Origin: Sphingomonas sp. URHD0057
Lineage (GTDB): Bacteria > Pseudomonadota > Alphaproteobacteria > Sphingomonadales > Sphingomonadaceae
Reading direction: 5' to 3'
Assembly: GCF_000620665.1 (NCBI RefSeq)
Contig: NZ_KK211162.1
Location: 62,001-126,000, forward strand
Length of the DNA stretch: 64,000 nt
Positions 58,652 through 64,000 of this stretch are shown piece after piece; positions within the stretch are counted from its first letter, which is position 1; each line of letters begins with the position of its first letter. The translations under genes were made by a program, and so were the position numbers. The notes under the pieces were generated by a model, which saw only the letters and a program-made list of their open reading frames with translations, was not told where the DNA came from and did not search any database.

Positions 58652-59638
58652 TCAGGTTCGATCCGGAAGCAACCGGACTGCTTCGTCGAGCATTTGCAGG
58701 ACATCCTTCCGTCCCAGGTGAAAAGCCTGCGCCTTCCACGCCGTTCCCGTCAGCCGCTCGAGCGCCATGAAGGCCGTGAAGCCTTCGCGCTGGGACCACC
58801 ATTTGTCGTTGACGAAACCGGGCCGGACGTCGGCGGCCGGGACATCCGCGCCGTGCGGATCGACGAGCCAGCGATAGGCCATCCACTGTCCCGAGCCTTC
58901 GAGGGTCAGCCAGACCGGCTCGGCCAGGGCGTGATAGGCGTTCTTCCCGGTGAACCAGCGCGCATAGCGGGCCTTCATCATCTGGCGAGCCGAACGGACT
59001 AGCCGGACGGCCTCGGCCCGGTTGCTTGCTTCGGACGCAGCGAGAAACAGCTTTGATTCGCGGTCGATCGAGCTCGCGAACCCGGGGTCCTTCCCGAACT
59101 GCTCCTGGATCGAATCGTCGCTCCACTCCTCGGGAAGGTGATAGCGATCAGCGATCGCCCCGATCCGCTTACCGTAGCTGGGCATCTGCGCCACGTGCGT
59201 TGCCTCGTGCATCATCACCGCGGTCATCAGATTCTCGAGCGTGGTTCCCTTTCCGCTCTTGTTCGCGGCTCGCCAGATGCTCGGCGTCGACATCACGAAA
59301 TGCGATATCGACGCTTCCGATTGGGCGAACGAAATGACCTGAGGCTTGAGTTCCTGGCCGCCGGGCAACTTCACCGTTCCGCCGTGAAGGTGGCCCGACC
59401 AGCGGTTGGGGCCTCCATTCATCGCCGTGTCACTGGTGACGACGCAGCGGTCGTCGAAGACAATCGCCTGGATTTTCCTGACTCGCCCGATGCCGCTGAT
59501 GCGCTGGCTGGCGTAGTCCCAGGCCTTCATCGAGCGGTCGAGCCAGGCCCGGTCGGCGGGCGACACGTCGCACTTGGCGGCCGGTTGCGCGGCGGCCGCG
59601 GCGAAGGCGAGGAGGGCGGTTCCGATCACGGGATCCAC
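58652..59638 (-). CDS. Exported HExxH (zincin-like) protein of unknown family
   Basis: A 328-residue protein with a signal peptide (DPVIGTALLAFAAAAAQP) from the GTG at 59638. Near residue 143 the sequence AVMMHEATHVAQM contains HEATH, a full HExxH zinc motif in a helix, as in metallopeptidases. Before it, DRCVVTSDTAMNGGP and VISFAQSEASISHFVM look like a beta-rich lead-in; a downstream Glu ligand could lie in FLAASEASNRAEA. I do not recognise the family, so a hydrolytic function is inferred only from this motif. It is transcribed away from the tRNA-Arg gene and ends 4 bp from the opposing small gene. Confidence 0.78.
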   Translation of the reverse strand: MDPVIGTALLAFAAAAAQPAAKCDVSPADRAWLDRSMKAWDYASQRISGIGRVRKIQAIVFDDRCVVTSDTAMNGGPNRWSGHLHGGTVKLPGGQELKPQVISFAQSEASISHFVMSTPSIWRAANKSGKGTTLENLMTAVMMHEATHVAQMPSYGKRIGAIADRYHLPEEWSDDSIQEQFGKDPGFASSIDRESKLFLAASEASNRAEAVRLVRSARQMMKARYARWFTGKNAYHALAEPVWLTLEGSGQWMAYRWLVDPHGADVPAADVRPGFVNDKWWSQREGFTAFMALERLTGTAWKAQAFHLGRKDVLQMLDEAVRLLPDRT

Positions 59639-59733
59639 CTATCTCGCGAGGCCGCTGCCGACAATGAGCAAGGGTGGGTTGCGCGGGTCGGCGGACGCCC
59701 CTATGTCGCGCCCTCCGCTCGCCGGAGCGTCGC

Positions 59734-59810
59734 GCGCCCGTAGCTCAGCTGGATAGAGCACCAGACTACGAATCTGGGGGCCGGAGGTTCGAATCCTTCC
59801 GGGCGCGCCA
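59734..59810 (+). tRNA. tRNA-Arg (anticodon ACG)
   Basis: A 77-base cloverleaf: acceptor GCGCCCG (59734-59740) pairs with CGGGCGC (59800-59806), D arm GCTC/GAGC, anticodon stem CCAGA/TCTGG with anticodon ACG at 59768-59770, T arm GGAGG-TTCGAAT-CCTTC, discriminator G and encoded CCA. The ACG anticodon, with A34 normally converted to inosine, reads CGU, CGC and CGA. Confidence 0.97.
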
Positions 59811-59833
59811 ATTTTCTCTTACAGCCGCGAACG

Positions 59834-60331
59834 ATGTCCCGGCTACTCCTTTTCCCGATCGTCATGTTGAGCGCTTGCTCCTCGCCGGGCGGGCCCTATC
59901 CCTCGCTCCAGCCGAGGGCGGCGGAGCAGATCGATCCGCGGGTGCCGATTGAGCGGCCACTGAACGGCCGGCCGGTGACGCCCGCTCTCGCGGCGCAGTT
60001 GCGGACCTTGGTCGAGCAGGCACGCGGCGGCACCGCGGCGTTCGATTCCGCTGCCTCGCGGGCAGAGCAGCTGGCGGCTTCGGCGGGGGCGCCGCAAAGC
60101 GACGGCTGGACCGTCGCGCAGGAGGCATTGTCGGCGGCGATCGCCGCGCGCCGGCCGGTGACCGAGGCGCTGTCGCAGATCGATGCGACCGGCGCATCCG
60201 CGCTGCAGAGCCAAGGGGGGCTCGCGCCGAGCGACCTCGCGGCGGTTCAAAATGCGGGGGAGGAGGTCGGAGCGATCGATCAGCGCCAGGCCGCGCGGAT
60301 CAAGGCGATCCAGCAGCGGCTGGGCGTTTAA
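59834..60331 (+). CDS. Putative lipoprotein
   Basis: A 165-residue protein with a lipoprotein signal: SRLLLFPIVMLSAC, lipobox LSAC with Cys15. The mature part is helical and alanine-rich (LAAQLRTLVEQARGG, SRAEQLAASAG, AARIKAIQQRLGV), suggesting a coiled or helical-bundle envelope protein. No known domain is recognised. It starts 23 bp after the tRNA gene and may be cotranscribed with it. The 3' end is 10 bp from the opposing MFS/spermidine synthase gene. Confidence 0.8.
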   Translation: MSRLLLFPIVMLSACSSPGGPYPSLQPRAAEQIDPRVPIERPLNGRPVTPALAAQLRTLVEQARGGTAAFDSAASRAEQLAASAGAPQSDGWTVAQEALSAAIAARRPVTEALSQIDATGASALQSQGGLAPSDLAAVQNAGEEVGAIDQRQAARIKAIQQRLGV

Positions 60332-60341
60332 CCGCCCGAGC

Positions 60342-62558
60342 TCAATCGCGCCATTTGATGATCGGCAGGATGCTCGCGTAATCGTCCGTCCACTGATGGA
60401 AACCCGGCTGAGGCTGGAGGGGTGTCCATCTTTCGGCGCCGCTGGCCTGTTCGAGGTGGGCGATCGTCGACGGCGATGTCGACAAAGCGATCCACAGCGA
60501 CCCCGACTGCGACAGCCGAGTCTCGGCAGGTGTGGGAGCGAAAAAGCGCGCACGCGCGACCCAGCCGTCGCGCACGTTGGCCGCGATGACCGGACGCAAG
60601 TCGAGATAACGGTTCGATATATGCACGAGCAGCAGGCCGGTCGGCGACAGGTGGCGGCGATAGGTCTGGAAAGCCTCCTTGGTCAGGAGATGCATCGGCA
60701 CCGAATCCGATGAGAAGGCGTCGACGATCAGGACGTCGGCAGCGTTTGAAGCCGACCGCTCCAGAGTCAGCCGGGCATCGCCGATCGCGAATTTGCCGTC
60801 CGGCAGGCAACGCGAGAGGAAAGTGAATTGCTGCGGATTGCGGGCGATCCGCACGACCGCAGGGTCGATCTCATAATAAAGCCAATGCTGCCCCGGTCGG
60901 CTGTAACAGGCGAGGGTGCCGGCCCCGAGCCCGACGACGTCAATCCGCGCGTGGTCGCCGAACAATGCGGGGGCGGCGGTCAGCGCGAGCCCCGCGCCGG
61001 ACCCGGGCGCGTAATAGCTGGTGGCCACGCGCTCATCTTCCGGCGAACCGCGGCGTTGAATGCCATGGATCGTGGTGCCGTGGATGAGGATCCGAGTATC
61101 GTTTGCCCCTTCCCGAACGGAATAGATGCCGAAGAAGCTGCGGGTCATCCGGTCGGGAGCCGTCGACAGCGAAATCTTGTCCCAGCCGCCCATGCTCAGC
61201 ATCAGCGCCCCAGTGGCCGCAGCGAACACCACCCGGTTCCCACTCGCGAGCAGAGCCAGCGCGATCAGCACGAAGGAGGCGAACATCGCGACCAGCCGCG
61301 AATTGGGGAGTCCGAATGCGCCCTGTCCGACCAGCGACAGGATGAGCAGCAGCGGAATGCTCCAGCGGACCAGCCGTTCCGGCCCGCCGTTCTTCCAAAA
61401 CTTCTCGAGGAACGGGTTGGTCCGACCCAGGACATAGGCCGCAGCCACCATCAGGATCGGATGCTCGTAGGTCCAGTCGAAGACCATTGGCGCGAGCAGC
61501 GCGCAGAATAGTCCTCCCAATACGCCACCGACCGACATCGCCAGGTAGAAGGTAGTCAGCTGCGACGGGTCCGGGCGGCGATCATACAACGCGCCGTGGA
61601 TCGCGACCGATATAGAGAAGAGGCCGAGTAGCGACGCGATCGCGAGCAGCGACGCCGATACGGGAACGTCGCTGAACACCCCGCAGGCGGCGATCAGCAG
61701 CATGATCGGCGACAGCCGCGTGATCCATGCCGCGACTCGCCGGTCCTTCGCAAACGCGACCGTGAAGCTGAGGAGATAGAGGCCGAGCGGCAGCACCCAT
61801 AAGAGGGGCATCGCCATGATGTCGGTCGTGATGTGGAGTGTCGTCGAGAGCATCAGGCCCGAGGGGATCGCCGCGAGCAATACCCAGGCAGCAAGCGTGC
61901 GACGGTCGACAGGAGCGGCTTTCGGCATCGCCGCGCGGGCCCCCGCCGCCGGCAAACGGAAAGCGCACCATGCGACGAGCAAAGCGAGGCAGCCGTAGCC
62001 GAGGCTCCACACCAGGCTTTGCGTCGCGAGCGACAGCAGCGGTTCGACGAGCAGCGGATAGACGATCAGTCCGCAAAAGCTGCCGAGGTTGGAGGCCGCG
62101 TAGAGCGGATAGGGATCGTCCCCATCGCTCAGCGTGAACCAGCGCTGCATGAGCGGTGCTTGGGCCGAGACGACCAGGAACAGGGGGCCGATCGACAACG
62201 CCAGGAACCACGGTACCCACAGGAAGACGTTGGCGTCGGCCGGCGGGGTCGTCCTGACCAATCTGATCGGTAGCATCGCCGCGGCAACCGCAAACAACGC
62301 CAGATGCACGGTCGCCTGCCGGCGTGGCGCGAACCGTCCAAGCCAGTGGCTGTAGGCGTAGCCGGCAAGCAGTAGCGCCTGATAGACCAGCATCGCCGAG
62401 TTCCACACGGCGGGCGCTCCGCCCAGTCGTGGAAGGGCCATGCGCGCGATCATCGGCTGGACCAGGAACAGCAGAAAGGAGCCGGTGAAAATCGTCGCGA
62501 TGAAGGACAAGCGCGTCGATGCCTGCCGCCCACCAGCGATCAGCGCGGTACTGGCCAT
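60342..62558 (-). CDS. Fused MFS-like transporter/spermidine synthase
   Basis: A 738-residue protein with about 12 hydrophobic helices across residues 15-470 and a C-terminal spermidine-synthase-like methyltransferase fold. The membrane half starts LSFIATIFTGSFLLFLVQPM, with PLYAASNLGSFCGL near 147 as in this fused family. In the C-terminal domain, RIDVVGLGAGTLACY near 540 is the SAM-type loop, followed by YYEIDPAVVRIA, FAIGDARLTLE and DVLIVDAFSSDSVPMHLLT. These are the conserved steps of spermidine synthase, so aminopropyl or methyl transfer coupled to a membrane protein is likely. The family's true function is not established. Confidence 0.9.
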   Translation of the reverse strand: MASTALIAGGRQASTRLSFIATIFTGSFLLFLVQPMIARMALPRLGGAPAVWNSAMLVYQALLLAGYAYSHWLGRFAPRRQATVHLALFAVAAAMLPIRLVRTTPPADANVFLWVPWFLALSIGPLFLVVSAQAPLMQRWFTLSDGDDPYPLYAASNLGSFCGLIVYPLLVEPLLSLATQSLVWSLGYGCLALLVAWCAFRLPAAGARAAMPKAAPVDRRTLAAWVLLAAIPSGLMLSTTLHITTDIMAMPLLWVLPLGLYLLSFTVAFAKDRRVAAWITRLSPIMLLIAACGVFSDVPVSASLLAIASLLGLFSISVAIHGALYDRRPDPSQLTTFYLAMSVGGVLGGLFCALLAPMVFDWTYEHPILMVAAAYVLGRTNPFLEKFWKNGGPERLVRWSIPLLLILSLVGQGAFGLPNSRLVAMFASFVLIALALLASGNRVVFAAATGALMLSMGGWDKISLSTAPDRMTRSFFGIYSVREGANDTRILIHGTTIHGIQRRGSPEDERVATSYYAPGSGAGLALTAAPALFGDHARIDVVGLGAGTLACYSRPGQHWLYYEIDPAVVRIARNPQQFTFLSRCLPDGKFAIGDARLTLERSASNAADVLIVDAFSSDSVPMHLLTKEAFQTYRRHLSPTGLLLVHISNRYLDLRPVIAANVRDGWVARARFFAPTPAETRLSQSGSLWIALSTSPSTIAHLEQASGAERWTPLQPQPGFHQWTDDYASILPIIKWRD

Positions 62559-62663
62559 CCTGCTTGCTCTCCCCGCGCCGTCACGGGCGCGAGCAGAGGC
62601 TTAGCGAGAAGGCGATTGGAAAATGGTTAACGGAGGCGAAGCCGGGCGGTCTCGGCGATGATC

Positions 62664-64000
62664 TCAGCCACCGAGGGCCTCGGCGCCGCGAACAACCGCG
62701 TCGATCGAGTCGTCGACATGCTCGAGGTGAGTGCGGAAGGAGAGGATCGCGCAGCGCAAGCGATAGCTGCCGTCGATCTTCGTCCCGCTCATCATCACGC
62801 GGCCTTCCTGCTGGATTTGCTGCATGAGCCGTTCGTTGAACTGATCGACATCCCCGGACTTCGGCAGGTAGCGGAACGCAACCACCGAAAGGTCCGGCGC
62901 AGGCCCCGGGTCCCAACCGTCGATCTCCGACAGGCGGGCATGGAAATAGCGGGCGAGCGCGAGCTTCTCCGCCTGGGCGGCGCGGAAGGCAGCGACGCCG
63001 GCCATTTGCAGCGGGAGCCACAGGCGCATCGCCCGGAAATGGCGGGTCAGCTCGGGCGACAAATCGGCGGGCGAGGGGCCGACCTCGGACTCGCCAAGCG
63101 GACGAATATATTCGCCGCTGGCGCTGAATGCCTGTTGCAGGAGCTTCCCGTCGCGGACCAGCGCCGCGCCGGTTCCGTAGGGGAGGAACAAGGTCTTGTG
63201 GGGATCAAGCGCGACACTGTCGGCCTGCTCGATCCCGCGAAGCAAGGCGCGGCCCTCGTCGCACAGGGCGAAGAGCCCGCCATAGGCGCCGTCGGCGTGC
63301 AACCAGGCGCCGTAGCGGCGGCACAGCTCGGCGATCTGGGGCAATGGATCGATGGCGCCGGTGTCGACCGTTCCTGAGGAGGCGACGACCAGCCACGGAC
63401 GAACACCGGCGCGACGGTCCTGTTCGAGCGCCTGTTCCAGCGCCTCGATCGACATTCGGCAATGATCGTCGGTCGCGACGATCCGTTTCGGGGCGCGGCC
63501 GCGGCCGGCGATGTGGAGTGCCTTATCGATGCAATAATGGGCGAAGCGCGTGACATAGACCGCACCGCCACCGTCCGGGTCGCGGGCTTCGCGGGCGGCG
63601 ACGATGGCCGTGAGGTTGGCGATGCTGCCGCCCGAGGTGAGCGTTCCCGCGGCCTCCTTGGGATAGCCGATGACCTCCGCCAGCCATTGGGTGCAGGCAT
63701 TTTCGATGCGAACGGCGCCTGGGCTGGCGGAGGCAAAGCCCGAATATTTGTTCGAGGCCGCCGCGAGCAGGTCGCCGAAGGCGGAATAGGGAACCGCGCC
63801 ACCGGGGATATAGGCCATGAAGCGCGGGCTGGTGGTAGCGAAGCCGGGCGCATCCACGCACTCTCGCACATAATCGAGGACCGCCGCAGCGTCGCGGCCC
63901 TCCTCGGTGAATTCGGGGTCGAGCCGCTGGGCGAAAACCTCCGACCAGGGGCGGTTGCTAGAGGCTGCCTCGACCTGGTCCCAATAGGCCAGCGCATGGT
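62664..64000 (-). CDS. Pyridoxal-dependent (aromatic-type) decarboxylase, N-terminus outside window
   Basis: At least 445 residues of a group II PLP decarboxylase; the frame is still open at base 64000, so the start lies beyond the window. Conserved features: PGGAVPYSAFGDLLAA, GTLTSGGSIANLTAIVAARE near the phosphate-binding region, DDHCRMSIEAL (stacking His), HADGAYGG with the Asp for the pyridine nitrogen, and the PLP lysine in ALDPHKTLFLPYGTGA. This matches aromatic-L-amino-acid/glutamate decarboxylase-like enzymes. The substrate (tyrosine, tryptophan, dopa or glutamate) cannot be told. It would lie upstream of the MFS/spermidine synthase gene on the same strand, 105 bp away. Confidence 0.92.
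   Translation of the reverse strand, partial: HALAYWDQVEAASSNRPWSEVFAQRLDPEFTEEGRDAAAVLDYVRECVDAPGFATTSPRFMAYIPGGAVPYSAFGDLLAAASNKYSGFASASPGAVRIENACTQWLAEVIGYPKEAAGTLTSGGSIANLTAIVAAREARDPDGGGAVYVTRFAHYCIDKALHIAGRGRAPKRIVATDDHCRMSIEALEQALEQDRRAGVRPWLVVASSGTVDTGAIDPLPQIAELCRRYGAWLHADGAYGGLFALCDEGRALLRGIEQADSVALDPHKTLFLPYGTGAALVRDGKLLQQAFSASGEYIRPLGESEVGPSPADLSPELTRHFRAMRLWLPLQMAGVAAFRAAQAEKLALARYFHARLSEIDGWDPGPAPDLSVVAFRYLPKSGDVDQFNERLMQQIQQEGRVMMSGTKIDGSYRLRCAILSFRTHLEHVDDSIDAVVRGAEALGG

Overview
The window is one stretch of a GC-rich chromosome from an alphaproteobacterium, most likely a member of the Sphingomonadales. This rests on the style of the proteins (RNA-degradosome-type polyphosphate kinase, NtrY-like kinase, arginine succinyltransferase genes, korAB, S9 peptidase, single-domain RNB nuclease) and on small proteins that look like ones common in sphingomonads; no rRNA or species marker is present. 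I see no phage, transposase, integrase or CRISPR array. Genes are packed tightly, with many 1-17 bp overlaps, and no gene-free stretch exceeds 300 bases. The longest gaps are 20717-21010, 14342-14624 and 58223-58458, and they hold promoters and small inverted repeats only.

Layout. 1-3.5 kb: the 3' end of RNase R, a small membrane protein, an FMN reductase and DoxX on the plus strand, facing a dcd-kynU pair. 3.7-7.5 kb: dnaB, with two DnaA-like boxes in its promoter, then a secreted prolyl oligopeptidase. 7.5-12 kb: selO-astD-L,D-transpeptidase on the minus strand. 12-14.3 kb: a PQQ-type beta-propeller protein and a SCO1 copper chaperone. 14.6-20.7 kb: a 1010-residue RTX protein facing its probable type I secretion ABC transporter and adaptor. 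21-21.9 kb: a ROK sugar kinase. 21.9-32.2 kb: an NtrY-like kinase and sigma-54 activator, a 68-residue protein, then an adaptor/ATPase/permease/permease export operon behind a consensus sigma-54 promoter. 32.2-38.4 kb: acyl-CoA dehydrogenase, periplasmic MsrA, purF, a short-chain dehydrogenase. 37-44.3 kb: two minus-strand groups, YdjM-like hydrolase-cfa-HTH-RNB nuclease and korA-(27 aa)-korB. 44.5-49.3 kb: DUF3667, rppH, a YdeI-type protein, small proteins, an OhrR-type regulator with a divergent hydrolase, MaoC and a periplasmic methyltransferase. 49.3-57.2 kb: ppk1-ppx-methyltransferase under a Pho-box-like site, then M20 peptidase-astA-astB. 57.3-64 kb: small hypothetical proteins, a secreted HExxH protein, tRNA-Arg(ACG), a lipoprotein, a fused MFS/spermidine synthase and the 3' part of a PLP decarboxylase.

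The most notable system is the two-component/export locus at 21.9-32.2 kb. The sigma-54 activator's start region and the export operon's promoter region share two different palindromes (TGTCC-N6-GGACA and GCTAC-N4-GTAGC), and the export operon has a near-perfect -24/-12 promoter. Its second permease gene is a tandem paralogue broken by a 2-bp deletion. Other points of interest are an M20 peptidase translationally coupled to astA-astB (a candidate stand-in for AstE), paired OhrR operators, a Pho-box-like site ahead of ppk1-ppx, and several very small genes that standard gene callers would miss.
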